Source of the DNA: DSXH01 sp020724325 | GTDB taxonomy: Bacteria > Bacteroidota > Ignavibacteria > Ignavibacteriales > Melioribacteraceae | Reading direction: 5' to 3' | DNA: 64,000 nt | Assembly (NCBI GenBank): GCA_040756515.1 | Contig: JBFLYW010000015.1 | Span: 16,023 to 80,022, forward strand | Part shown: positions 16,894 through 25,908 of the stretch, one piece after another | Position numbering within the stretch: the first letter of the stretch is position 1 | Layout: the number at the start of each line of letters is the position of its first letter | Position numbers and translations under genes: made by a program | Notes under the pieces: generated by a model | Told to the model about the DNA's origin: nothing | What the model saw: only the letters and a program-made list of their open reading frames with translations | Database searches by the model: none

Positions 16894-17370
16894 ATGCAGC
16901 TTATAAAAAAAATACTTGTGCCAATTGACTTTTCGGATTATTCTAAAAATGCTTTGCGGTACGCTGTTCATATTGCAAAAAGCTTCGAAGCTAAAATGTA
17001 CCTTATTTACGTTGTAGAGCCGGTGATTTATCCGGCAGATTTTAGTATGGGTCAGGTTGCTATTCCCTCTTTGGATGCAGATCTGCAAAAGCGTGCCGAA
17101 GAAGAATTAAAAAACTTAGCAAATAATTTTGTTGATCCTTCATTACAATTAGAAACAATTATTAAAACTGGTAAACCATTTGTAGAAATTAATGAAACCG
17201 CAAAGGAAATTGATGCAGACTTAATTATAATGTCTACTCATGGGCATACTGGTGTAGAACATCTATTATTCGGAAGTACGGCAGAAAAAGTAGTAAGAAA
17301 AGCACCTTGTCCGGTCTTAACTTTAAGAGAACCGATTAAAGGTTTTTCGTTTTCTAATAAAACTAAATGA
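16894..17370 (+). CDS. Universal stress protein (UspA family, ATP-binding type)
   Basis: A 158-residue single Usp domain. ILVPIDFSDYSKNALRYAVH starts the fold, and MSTHGHTGVEHLLFGST provides the nucleotide loop (HG followed nine residues later by GST), typical of ATP-binding members. It ends APCPVLTLREP. A strong AGGAGG lies five bases before the ATG. It overlaps the next gene by four bases, indicating co-translation with an eIF2B-like protein. Confidence 0.93.
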   Translation: MQLIKKILVPIDFSDYSKNALRYAVHIAKSFEAKMYLIYVVEPVIYPADFSMGQVAIPSLDADLQKRAEEELKNLANNFVDPSLQLETIIKTGKPFVEINETAKEIDADLIIMSTHGHTGVEHLLFGSTAEKVVRKAPCPVLTLREPIKGFSFSNKTK

Positions 17371-18161
17371 AAATGAAAAATCTTCTGCCAAAAAATGTTG
17401 CTAAGATTATAAAAAATAATTCCTCAGGCAGCGCGGAAATTTTGCTCGAACTTCATGAACATTTGAAACGGGAACAGAAAATATTTTCTATTTTCCCTGA
17501 AATGATCAATCTTACAAAGAAAAAATTTTCGACTTTTCAAAATGTGCAAACGTATCTAGACGATATGTATAAATCGTTGCAAAAGAAGAAGAACTTAAAT
17601 TCATTTTTTGATTATTACGATAAATTATTTCAGAATAACTTCTCTAAACTTCTATTCAATGCAGAAAAAATTCTAAAACCCTACTCGTCATTCCTAACAT
17701 TATCCAACAGCAGTACGGTCTATAAAGTTTTGAAAGAATTGAAAAAGTCGAATAAAAAAATAAAAGTTTATGTTGCAGAATCAAGACCAGTATTTGAAGG
17801 AAGAATTTTGGCAAAGAAGCTGGCAAAATCAAATATCGTGGTACAGGTAATAACCGAAGCAATGATTTCTGAATTTTTGAAAAAATCTGACGCGGCAATA
17901 ATTGGAACTGATAAGATTCTAAAATGCGGCGACATCATCAACAAGACCGGAAGTCTATCACTTGCAATACTAAGCAAGGAATTTAATAAACCTTTATATG
18001 TAATTGCAGACAGGTCTAAGTTTTCAAAAGGAAATATATTTAAGCAATCAGAAATGTCTCCATGGGAAATATGGCGGCATCATCCAAAAAATATTTCGGT
18101 AAAAAACTTCTACTTTGAAAGGGTGGATAAAAAATATTTAACAAGAATTATTTCGGATTAG
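17367..18161 (+). CDS. eIF-2B alpha/beta/delta-like protein (MtnA/ribose-1,5-bisphosphate isomerase superfamily)
   Basis: A 264-residue protein with an N-terminal helical half and a C-terminal Rossmann-like half of the IF-2B family. Visible are LSNSSTVYKVLKELKKS, VYVAESRPVFEGRILAKKLA, AAIIGTDKILKCGDIINKTG then SLSLAILSKEF, and YVIADRSKFS. This is the fold of methylthioribose-1-phosphate isomerase, of which a canonical copy (mtnA) is at 39.6 kb. Bacterial relatives are sugar-phosphate isomerases or of unknown role. It is translationally coupled to the Usp gene and overlaps the convergent TPR gene by 14 bases. Confidence 0.78.
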   Translation: MKMKNLLPKNVAKIIKNNSSGSAEILLELHEHLKREQKIFSIFPEMINLTKKKFSTFQNVQTYLDDMYKSLQKKKNLNSFFDYYDKLFQNNFSKLLFNAEKILKPYSSFLTLSNSSTVYKVLKELKKSNKKIKVYVAESRPVFEGRILAKKLAKSNIVVQVITEAMISEFLKKSDAAIIGTDKILKCGDIINKTGSLSLAILSKEFNKPLYVIADRSKFSKGNIFKQSEMSPWEIWRHHPKNISVKNFYFERVDKKYLTRIISD

Positions 18162-18753
18162 CTTTTTCCAGTTCCATTAAAGATTGTTGTGAGATAAAAG
18201 CAATTTCAGTATCTGGAAATTTTTTTACTATTCCTTGCCAGATCAGTTTTGCCTTTGCATTATCTCCACGGGCAGCTGCGATTGCACCAGAATTATAAAG
18301 ACCTATCTTGTTCTCTTTATCTATCTTTAAGATACTGTTTGTGTACTTATCAGCTTTATCCAGATTTCCTTCGTTAAAGTATAAGAAGGTTAATTCGAGC
18401 ATTATATCAATTCTTTTAGGATCCTTACTTATTATCTTTTCAAATAAATCAATTGCCAGTTCTGTTTGATGTGCCAGTTTTAATAGATCTGCATATTCTC
18501 TAATTCTTAATGTATCATTCGGATTTTTCTCATACTTCACTTTTAATTCTTCCAGCCGCTTTCTGGCATCCTCCAGTACATTTGAACCCGAAGGCATCTC
18601 ACCTTCCTTTCCTATACTGCCATGTATTTCGTCATTGGGCATCTTTTTAGTCAGATCCTCTGAACCTGATGAATTCAGATTCCTAAAAATCACCATGCCA
18701 GCTATAAAGGAAGTAAAAAGAACTAAGTAGATATATAAAGGTTTTATTTTCAT
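18148..18753 (-). CDS. Membrane-anchored tetratricopeptide repeat protein
   Basis: A 201-residue protein with an N-terminal membrane segment (about residues 5-25), a short polar linker and three or so TPR-like helical pairs from about residue 65. Examples are AIDLFEKIISKDPKRIDIML, YFNEGNLDKADKYTNSIL and GDNAKAKLIWQGIVKKFPD. TPR domains mediate protein contacts. The soluble part would face the periplasm. The partner is unknown. It converges on the eIF2B-like gene with a 14-base overlap. Confidence 0.84.
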   Translation of the reverse strand: MKIKPLYIYLVLFTSFIAGMVIFRNLNSSGSEDLTKKMPNDEIHGSIGKEGEMPSGSNVLEDARKRLEELKVKYEKNPNDTLRIREYADLLKLAHQTELAIDLFEKIISKDPKRIDIMLELTFLYFNEGNLDKADKYTNSILKIDKENKIGLYNSGAIAAARGDNAKAKLIWQGIVKKFPDTEIAFISQQSLMELEKANPK

Positions 18754-18839
18754 TACAACTCCAAATTTTCGGCTGTAAAGTTATCATTTTTTTCCACTAT
18801 TCACACCAACGGCTATTTTTTTGAACTAAACGAGAAGTA

Positions 18840-18949
18840 ACTTCTGAAAAATATAGCTTGTCATTCCTCATCCCGCTTTGCGGGATTCGGAATGACGTTT
18901 CTCTTTCGCTTCGCTCATTCGAAATAAAATTTCTGAATTTTTCAGAAGT
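18840..18949. mobile_element. MITE-like element with 13-base terminal inverted repeats
   Basis: ACTTCTGAAAAAT at 18840-18852 is exactly complementary to ATTTTTCAGAAGT at 18937-18949, bounding 110 non-coding bases with an inner hairpin (CCCGCTTTGCGGG). The right 55 bases are nearly identical to 37302-37356 next to htrA. No target duplication is obvious. It lies in the 321-base gap between the TPR gene and a secreted protein; the remainder of that gap holds only a weak long-loop inverted repeat (GTTCCAT/ATGGAAC). Confidence 0.72.
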
Positions 18950-19075
18950 CTAATAAAATAATTAGGGCGTGGTTCAGTTCCATTTAGTTACATTGTTAGT
19001 TTTCTTATGGAACAATAATGATGTTCCTTAAATTCCTTTGTAACTATTTTTTTGTCTAAACTTTAGTAGAAATTA

Positions 19076-19900
19076 TTAATTACGGTTTCTGTTAACTACA
19101 ATCTGAACAGCAAAATCGTTCATGAATTTCTGTTTGGAACCTTTAAGGTTAAGCAGCATTAGTTTTACAAACCTTCCATTCTCTTTAACTTTTTCTGAAT
19201 AACTGATGCTCTTTACTTTATAGTCTTCAACATTATACCAGTTGGCAACTGAAATTGTCCAGTTATTATCCAGACATTTTGAAACGTCAGTTTGAAGTTC
19301 TTTATAAAGATTTTCTGCTTCTTTAAGGTTATTGGTTTCCAGAAAGAGTGCATTATAGGAAGCATCGGAATCATCAATGAATGCATCTTTTGACTTGTTC
19401 AGTTTAACAAAAGTCTGCTTAGAATCGTACAAATTTTCGAATAGTAGAAAATACGCTTTTGCATGAGCAATGATAAAATTTAGAGTAGTACAGAAATCTG
19501 AATCGCTAGATAAATTAAGAGAGTTGGACGAAGCAAATGCATATTGAAAAGTATATTTGCCTAAAGAATATAAATCCCCTACAACATAAAGAACCCACTC
19601 GCCTTCTTCAGGAACAGATGTAATTATACTTGCAATACCACTTGTACCTTCACTTTGCTTATAAACGTTTCCACTAGGAGAAACAAAAACGATTTTCGGA
19701 TTAAAAGCATCTGAGTAAACAATAAAGTTTACAGCTTCACCGGCATATAACGGAATTTGATAACCATCGTACCTTCCAAATTCCGGTTTGTATTTATCGG
19801 TTTTAGTCAGTTCGCCAATTAATTCATTAAACTCAACATCAAACTGCGCATTTAATGATAACGATATGAAGAAAAAAAGTATTAATAATGTTAATTTCAT
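19076..19900 (-). CDS. Secreted protein of unknown function
   Basis: A 274-residue protein with a cleavable signal peptide (LLILFFFISLSLNAQ). A beta-rich first half (about 45-125) resembles a small sandwich: VNFIVYSDAFNPKIVFVSPS and GEWVLYVVGDLYSLGKYTFQ suggest a pre-peptidase C-like or PPC-type domain. A helical second half follows. I do not recognise the family. It begins 25 bases after the SLC45-like transporter gene and is probably its operon partner. Confidence 0.78.
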   Translation of the reverse strand: MKLTLLILFFFISLSLNAQFDVEFNELIGELTKTDKYKPEFGRYDGYQIPLYAGEAVNFIVYSDAFNPKIVFVSPSGNVYKQSEGTSGIASIITSVPEEGEWVLYVVGDLYSLGKYTFQYAFASSNSLNLSSDSDFCTTLNFIIAHAKAYFLLFENLYDSKQTFVKLNKSKDAFIDDSDASYNALFLETNNLKEAENLYKELQTDVSKCLDNNWTISVANWYNVEDYKVKSISYSEKVKENGRFVKLMLLNLKGSKQKFMNDFAVQIVVNRNRN

Positions 19901-19925
19901 CGCAATTCCGATATTTATTTACGAA

Positions 19926-21182
19926 TTAAATTCTAATAGTTTTTGAAACGGAAGCAGGTAAATCTTTCACCATTATCCACAGAACAGAAGAAATTATCAA
20001 AGTAGTTCCGCTTATAATAAAAATGATACTCTTATCAACCGCATTTTGAATAAATGTTCCAATTACAAGACTAACAAAAAGCTGCGGAAGCACAACAGAG
20101 AGGTTAAATATTCCCATAAACAAACCCATTTTAGATTTATTTACTTTTTCTGACATAATAGCAAACGGCAGACTTACAATAGCAGCCCACCCTATTCCAC
20201 AAATTGCCATAAATATCCAAACATTTAATGATGATGTACCAAACAGAACAATTCCGAAATAACCTAAACCCATAATTCCTACTGATGCAAGATGAGTTTT
20301 TACTCTACCGATTTTTTCTGTAATTGGTTCAAGAATAAAAACCGGCAAAAGTGCACCAACTGCATTCAGGATTAAGAATGAAATTGATAGTATCTGACCA
20401 GTCTCATTGTTATCAGCGGGATTCAATTTCTGTTCAACAAAACCGATCATATAAACAAACATCGTTTGAACTCCAATCCAGGAAAATGAATGTGCAAAAA
20501 GTAATTTTAAGAATTGGCTCCAATCAGTTGCAGAGCTGCTAACATTCACTTCCGTTTGTTCTCTGTGAATTAATTTAGATTCCTTTATAAAGAACAATGG
20601 AATTATTGAAAAGAGAAGAACGAGTATAACACCGAAGTAAATAAGAAAATAATTACCGAATATAGCACCAATAGCATAAGCGAGCACACCAAATGAACCG
20701 GATATTGTCTGCATCCATGTATAACCTTTTGTTCGTGGCACACCTTCAGGAGTAACATCAGCAATAATTGATCGCGTTGGATTGAAACTAATATTGATTG
20801 CAAGATCCAATGTTAATGCAACACAAACTGCAACAATAATAATGTTCGAAAATCCAAAAAAGCTGCTTATAACCCCAATGTAAGGCAAAGCAAATAACAT
20901 TAATGCAGCAAGTGAACCTCCTATTAAAATAAATGGTCTTCTTCTGCCTCCCCAGAACCAAACATTATCGCTTATCAATCCGACTATCGGCTGCCCAATA
21001 ATACCGGCGAGTGGTCCTGCTGCCCAGACAAACCCGATTTCGTGAAGCTCCAAATTGAATTTTGTCCTCATCAACCAGCTTAAAGTCGCAATCTGAATTG
21101 AAAGGGCAAACCCCATAGCTGTAGCCGGCAAGCTAAGGATTGCATAAAATGGTTTAGATAATTTCTTCTGCATCTCTAACAT
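19926..21182 (-). CDS. MFS transporter, SLC45/GPH-like sugar transporter
   Basis: A 418-residue 12-helix transporter. Its first helix ATAMGFALSIQIATLSWLMR and the loop IGQPIVGLISDNVWFWGGRR, with the following RRPFILIGG, are characteristic of SLC45-like and bacterial maltose/sucrose MFS carriers. ISFNPTRSIIADVTPEG is likewise typical. The sugar substrate is inferred from family only. It lies between a methyltransferase and a secreted protein gene on the same strand. Confidence 0.85.
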   Translation of the reverse strand: MLEMQKKLSKPFYAILSLPATAMGFALSIQIATLSWLMRTKFNLELHEIGFVWAAGPLAGIIGQPIVGLISDNVWFWGGRRRPFILIGGSLAALMLFALPYIGVISSFFGFSNIIIVAVCVALTLDLAINISFNPTRSIIADVTPEGVPRTKGYTWMQTISGSFGVLAYAIGAIFGNYFLIYFGVILVLLFSIIPLFFIKESKLIHREQTEVNVSSSATDWSQFLKLLFAHSFSWIGVQTMFVYMIGFVEQKLNPADNNETGQILSISFLILNAVGALLPVFILEPITEKIGRVKTHLASVGIMGLGYFGIVLFGTSSLNVWIFMAICGIGWAAIVSLPFAIMSEKVNKSKMGLFMGIFNLSVVLPQLFVSLVIGTFIQNAVDKSIIFIISGTTLIISSVLWIMVKDLPASVSKTIRI

Positions 21183-21219
21183 TGTAACCTCGCAGCAAGT
21201 CTATTATTTTTCAAAATGA

Positions 21220-21969
21220 TTAGTTAATTCGCTTTCGCAATAATATCTCGTATCCAAAAGTTAATACTTCCCTAACAAGCGGTAAATTAGGAAATTTTAA
21301 TTTAGGAATTCCATGCCTGTATCCGTAAATCGGTCTGAACATAAATAATTCCTTTTTAACCGGATAAAAATTTTTTAATATACATAAGAACTCAAATTTT
21401 CTAATTACCATTCCGGTATTAAAATGGAGTTTTATTTCATCAACATAGTTTTCTTTTTCATGAAATTCTTTGGCTAATGGTCTTAAAATTATTTCAGGAA
21501 GCAAATGAAGATATGGTAAATATTTTAAAAAACTTTTAGCTATCTGCTGATGACCTGCAAATGGAGAATATTTAGGCGGAAAAGTAATATATAAGTATCC
21601 GCCCGGTTTTAGTAAAAGATCTATATTATCAAATGCAGAATACTTGTTCTCTACATGTTCTATTACTTCTCTCATAATCACCAGATCGAAATCTTTTCCA
21701 ATTTTTTCAGGAAGTTCTGGGTCAGTTATATCCCCTTCAATAATATTTAATTTGGAATTTTTTTTTAACGCAATATTTATCCTTTCTCTGCTTAATTCAA
21801 TTCCTAGAGTTTCAATTCCAATCGAACCAAATAGATCCAGTAATCCGCCTTCTGCACATCCAATTTCAAGAACATGAAGTTTGTGAAAGTTAGGAATGAG
21901 TTTTTGAAAATACGGAAGAAGATATTTTTCAGTAAATTCCCTCTGCTCGTAGAAATGTTTTTCAGCCAT
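21220..21969 (-). CDS. Class I SAM-dependent methyltransferase
   Basis: A 249-residue Rossmann methyltransferase. HVLEIGCAEGGLLDLFGSIG is motif I, GDITDPELPEKIG motif II, FDLVIMREVIEHVEN motif IV and LLKPGGYLYITFPP the post-motif strand. The substrate is unknown; UbiE/sugar-linked relatives share this layout. The ATG at 21969 is preceded by CAGGAATTT, a better site than the in-frame TTG at 21993. It is divergent from smpB, and both upstream regions share TTTTGTCCGC beside an AT-rich box. Confidence 0.86.
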   Translation of the reverse strand: MAEKHFYEQREFTEKYLLPYFQKLIPNFHKLHVLEIGCAEGGLLDLFGSIGIETLGIELSRERINIALKKNSKLNIIEGDITDPELPEKIGKDFDLVIMREVIEHVENKYSAFDNIDLLLKPGGYLYITFPPKYSPFAGHQQIAKSFLKYLPYLHLLPEIILRPLAKEFHEKENYVDEIKLHFNTGMVIRKFEFLCILKNFYPVKKELFMFRPIYGYRHGIPKLKFPNLPLVREVLTFGYEILLRKRIN

Positions 21970-22126
21970 AAATTCCTGTGAATAAGCGGACAAAAATTAG
22001 TGAAAGTTTTGTTTGGAAAAAATTCTTTTGCCCGAATGAAAAATATTAAAAAAAATATTTGAAATCGGATGAATTCTTGCATTTATTTAGCAATAAAAAT
22101 AAATTTTGTCCGCCTTTTTTTAAAAT

Positions 22127-22582
22127 ATGACAGATAACAGCGTTGAGAAGAACATAACAGTAAACAGAAAAGCTCAGCACGAATATTTTATTTTGCAGAG
22201 ATTTGAAGCCGGAGTTGTTCTGGTCGGTTCTGAAGTTAAATCAGCTAGACAGAATAAAGTTTCTTTAGTTGACAGTTATGCAGTAGTTGAAAACGGCGAG
22301 GTCTGGTTATACAATACTAATATTGCCGTGTACGATCAGGCAAGTATTAATAACCACGATCCGGTTCGAAAGAGAAAGCTGCTATTAAACCGGAATGAAA
22401 TAAGAAAGATAACTAAAGGAACTAATGAAAAAGGAAACACACTAATACCGTTAAGAATGTATTTCAAGAACGGAAAAGTTAAAGTAGAGATTTCGTTAGC
22501 GACCGGCAAAAGACAATATGATAAGAGAGAAGATATAGCAAAAAGGGAAGCTAAAAGAGAACTTCAGAGGCGGCTGAAATAA
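22127..22582 (+). CDS. smpB: SsrA-binding protein SmpB
   Basis: SmpB carries tmRNA to stalled ribosomes for trans-translation. The 151-residue protein has ITVNRKAQHEYFILQRFEAG, VLVGSEVKSARQNKVSLVDS, YNTNIAVYDQAS, DPVRKRKLLLNR and the basic C-terminal tail GKRQYDKREDIAKREAKREL. All are conserved SmpB features, and length is normal. The tmRNA gene itself is not in the window. tyrS follows 16 bases later. Confidence 0.97.
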   Translation: MTDNSVEKNITVNRKAQHEYFILQRFEAGVVLVGSEVKSARQNKVSLVDSYAVVENGEVWLYNTNIAVYDQASINNHDPVRKRKLLLNRNEIRKITKGTNEKGNTLIPLRMYFKNGKVKVEISLATGKRQYDKREDIAKREAKRELQRRLK

Positions 22583-22598
22583 TGAATGGAGTAAACTA

Positions 22599-23825
22599 TT
22601 GAATAAGAAATTGATCTTTCCATCTGTTAATGAGCAGATGGATCTTATAAAACGCGGAGCATTCGAAATTATTCCTGAAGATGAACTAATTCAAAAACTT
22701 GAAAAATCGTTCAAAGAGAATTTTCCGTTAAAAATAAAGTTAGGATGCGATCCAACCCGCCCAGACCTGCACCTTGGTCATTCTGTTGTGTTACGTAAGC
22801 TAGCCCAATTCCAAAGTTTAGGTCACGATGCTATACTTATTATCGGCGATTTTACTGGTATGATAGGAGATCCTTCCGGCAGAAACTCATCCCGTCCTCC
22901 CTTATCATTCGATGAAGCGCGAGAAAACGGTAAATCTTATTTTGAACAAGCATCAAAGATACTTAACAAAGAGAAAACAAGAATCGTTTATAATTCCGAA
23001 TGGCTTGGAAAGATGTCTTTTGAAGATGTTATTAAACTTACATCTAAATACACGGTTGCAAGGATGCTTGAAAGAGACGACTTTACTAAACGGTTCAAAA
23101 GCGGAATACCAATTCTAATTCATGAAATCCTCTACCCACTTGCTCAAGCAATGGATTCCGTAGCAATTCAAAGTGATGTTGAGCTTGGAGGAACCGATCA
23201 AAAATTCAATTTATTAGTTGGACGTGATATTCAGCGCGAGTTCGGAGCAAGTCCACAGGTTATTTTAACTATGCCATTATTAGCCGGGACCGATGGTGTA
23301 GAGAAGATGAGTAAATCCATGGATAATTACATTGGTATCAATGAATCACCAAAAGAAATTTTTGGTAAGACGCTTTCAATTCCGGATGAACTGATTTATT
23401 CATATTTTGAACTAGCAGCAGATATTACAAACGACGAACTAAATAACGTGCATCAATTGCTTATGGATAAATCAGTTAATCCAAAAGATCTCAAAAGAAA
23501 ATTAGCAAGAACTCTTGTTACAATGTACCATTCAATGGACGAAGCGCAAGCTGCAGAAAATGAATTTGATACAATATTTATTAAAAAAGGATTGCCAGAC
23601 ATTATACAAGAATACAAGATTGATGATAGTGAAAAGAATATACTGGATTTATTAGTTTTAGTTGGATTTGCTCCCTCAAAAGCTGAGGCAAGAAGATTGG
23701 TTCAGCAAGGCGGTGTAACAATAGATGGTGAAAAAATTGCCGACATAACAGACATCATCAAATTTGACAGAGATAAAATTTTAAAAGTAGGCAAAAGAAA
23801 CTTCATTAAAATACTATGTAGATAA
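22599..23825 (+). CDS. tyrS: Tyrosyl-tRNA synthetase
   Basis: A class I aminoacyl-tRNA synthetase of 408 residues. The HIGH-like motif is in DLHLGHSVVLRKL, the KMSKS motif in VEKMSKSMDN, and the C-terminal S4 RNA-binding domain includes SKAEARRLVQQGGVTIDGEK. The start is TTG at 22599, supported by GGAG seven bases upstream. It sits between smpB and the arginine decarboxylase in a three-gene plus-strand unit. Confidence 0.97.
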   Translation: MNKKLIFPSVNEQMDLIKRGAFEIIPEDELIQKLEKSFKENFPLKIKLGCDPTRPDLHLGHSVVLRKLAQFQSLGHDAILIIGDFTGMIGDPSGRNSSRPPLSFDEARENGKSYFEQASKILNKEKTRIVYNSEWLGKMSFEDVIKLTSKYTVARMLERDDFTKRFKSGIPILIHEILYPLAQAMDSVAIQSDVELGGTDQKFNLLVGRDIQREFGASPQVILTMPLLAGTDGVEKMSKSMDNYIGINESPKEIFGKTLSIPDELIYSYFELAADITNDELNNVHQLLMDKSVNPKDLKRKLARTLVTMYHSMDEAQAAENEFDTIFIKKGLPDIIQEYKIDDSEKNILDLLVLVGFAPSKAEARRLVQQGGVTIDGEKIADITDIIKFDRDKILKVGKRNFIKILCR

Positions 23826-23840
23826 AAAGGAGGTATTGAA

Positions 23841-24386
23841 TTGTACGTTCCAACAAGAATCTTTTTTTCAAAAGGAGTAGGCAAGCACAAAGAATATTTA
23901 GCATCCTTCGAATTAGCACTTCGAAGTGCCGGCATAGAAATATGTAATCTGGTTTCAGTAAGCAGTATTTTTCCGGTTGGGTGCAAAGTAATTTCTAGAA
24001 GCCAGGGATTAAAGCTGCTTAAACCGGGTCAGATTACACATTGTGTAATGGCCCGCAACGCCACGAACGAACCAAATAGATTAATAGCTTCTTCAATCGG
24101 AGTTGCTATTCCTGCTAATAGAACAATGTATGGTTACCTTTCTGAACATCATCCATATGGCGAAACAGAAAAAGTTGCCGGTGATTATGCAGAGGATTTA
24201 GCAGCTACGATGCTTGCTACCACTCTTGGCGTGGAATTCGATGCTGAAAAAGCATGGAACGAACGTGAACAGGTTTATAAAATGTCTGGTAAAATTGTCA
24301 GGAGCTTTAATGTAACCCAATCTGCTCAAGGTGATAAAAGAGGATTGTGGACAACAGTAATTGCAGTAGGTATTCTAATGCCCTAA
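23841..24386 (+). CDS. pdaD: Pyruvoyl-dependent arginine decarboxylase
   Basis: The enzyme converts arginine to agmatine, the first step of polyamine synthesis, using a pyruvoyl group formed by self-cleavage. The 181-residue proenzyme contains NLVSVSSIFPVGC. Cleavage should fall between S41 and S42, making the second serine the pyruvoyl residue. The downstream MARNATNEPNRLIASSIGVA and GDYAEDLAATMLATTLG segments are typical. The TTG start follows AAAGGAGGT by seven bases. Agmatine-processing genes are not in this window. Confidence 0.94.
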   Translation: MYVPTRIFFSKGVGKHKEYLASFELALRSAGIEICNLVSVSSIFPVGCKVISRSQGLKLLKPGQITHCVMARNATNEPNRLIASSIGVAIPANRTMYGYLSEHHPYGETEKVAGDYAEDLAATMLATTLGVEFDAEKAWNEREQVYKMSGKIVRSFNVTQSAQGDKRGLWTTVIAVGILMP

Positions 24387-24495
24387 AGATTTGAGAGAAT
24401 ATCTAAAAAGTAATTGCGCAAATAAAAATCTGTTTAACCCAGCTAAAATTAGAGCTTGCCCTTTGTCTGCTGGCGGATTATCAGACCGCTATCAT

Positions 24496-25908
24496 TTAAT
24501 AATTTGACTTGTTGAGAGAACTACTCTCCAGTATCAGCCCGATAAGGTGAATTATTCCAGCGGCAAATAATCCAACAATCATTGGTTCTATAATAGATAT
24601 ATAACCCGAATTGATATATCCTCTTAAAAAATACCATGCAATACTAGTAAACGATCCGGTAATTATTTCCATAAACGCAACTTTATTACCAACTCTAAAT
24701 TTCTCGTAGTAAGCACCAAAGATTAGTAATATTATTCCGGGTATGCAGAAGCTCCCAATTAAATACCATAAATTGATCACGGACTGAATGGTTGCAGATA
24801 AAATAACTGCAATTATACCGGAACAAATAATTCCTATTTTTACATAAAGGACTAACTTTTTATCAGATATTTTTTTATCAAAAGACTTTAGTAATAGATC
24901 TTTACCGAACGTAGTTCCGCTGATAAAGAGAAAGCTGTTTGACGTAGAAATAATTGTAGCAAATAGAGCAGCGTAAAAGATTCCTTTTAAACCGCTGCCC
25001 AATACTTTTTCTGCGTAAACTGGGAATGCAAAGACGGGGTTTTCCAGTTCAGGTAATACAGCTCGCGCAAACAATCCGGTTGTAGTTGTAAGAAAATCGA
25101 ATAAAATCCAAAAGACAACAGAAATAATAATTCCCCATTTTGCAGTATTACCTGTTTTGGCAGCATAACACCTCTGATGAAATCCAGGATCGGCAAAAGT
25201 CCATAATGCAATTAAAAACCATACAATAAGATAAAATGGTGATGAACCACCAGTAATACTAAGATGATTTTCAGGCAGTGATTCTACAAGAAAATTTATT
25301 CCGCCTATCTCCTTAAATGAAAAATAAACTATAACAACAAATCCTATGAACATAATAAAAAACTGCAGAACATCGGTGTATAAATCGCTTTTATATCCGC
25401 CTCTAATTAAATAAGCAGATGATAAAAAAGTTGCTATAATCAAGGACCAAAGTAAACTAAAACCAAATATTAAATTAATTAGACTTCCGATCATAAGTAT
25501 GTATGGAGCGGGTGAAACCAAAATAAATATCAGGATAGAAGTTATTATACCAACTCCTTTGCCATACACCAATGCAAGTTTATCAGGAATAGTGTATAGA
25601 GAAGCATTCCTTATTTTTTGCGCGAACAGAAATGCAAAAATAATTGCAAAAATATAGTAAGGTAATCCCTGTGTTAACCAGCTAAGTAAACCGTGCCGGT
25701 ATGTGAATTCACCTACACCTAAAATTCCGCCATACCAGGTAGATACATTCGTAAGAATAAATAATATTAGTCCTACTTTTCTTCCATGCAGAAGATATTC
25801 TTCGTTATCATTTATCTTTTTACGGAAACCGGGTATTAAACCAATTATTATAAGGGCACCGAAAAAAGAGAGTAATATTATAATATCCAGTGTGCTAAAT
25901 GAGATCAT
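24496..25908 (-). CDS. Sodium:solute symporter, probable thiamine (or thiamine precursor) uptake
   Basis: A 470-residue SSS-family transporter with about 13 membrane helices. NEEYLLHGRKVGLILFILTN, STWYGGILGVGEFTYRHG and AKIRN-like loops match the family, and DPGFHQRCYAAKTGN is the conserved loop before helix 7. The substrate is inferred: it is the third gene of a TPP-riboswitch operon and overlaps thiN by 14 bases. SSS proteins under TPP control have been predicted elsewhere to carry thiamine (the ThiV idea). Confidence 0.86.
   Translation of the reverse strand: MISFSTLDIIILLSFFGALIIIGLIPGFRKKINDNEEYLLHGRKVGLILFILTNVSTWYGGILGVGEFTYRHGLLSWLTQGLPYYIFAIIFAFLFAQKIRNASLYTIPDKLALVYGKGVGIITSILIFILVSPAPYILMIGSLINLIFGFSLLWSLIIATFLSSAYLIRGGYKSDLYTDVLQFFIMFIGFVVIVYFSFKEIGGINFLVESLPENHLSITGGSSPFYLIVWFLIALWTFADPGFHQRCYAAKTGNTAKWGIIISVVFWILFDFLTTTTGLFARAVLPELENPVFAFPVYAEKVLGSGLKGIFYAALFATIISTSNSFLFISGTTFGKDLLLKSFDKKISDKKLVLYVKIGIICSGIIAVILSATIQSVINLWYLIGSFCIPGIILLIFGAYYEKFRVGNKVAFMEIITGSFTSIAWYFLRGYINSGYISIIEPMIVGLFAAGIIHLIGLILESSSLNKSNY

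Noticed and set aside
24387..24495. Gap between pdaD and the symporter as a terminator region
   Set aside because: I looked for a hairpin with a T-run on either strand and found none convincing.
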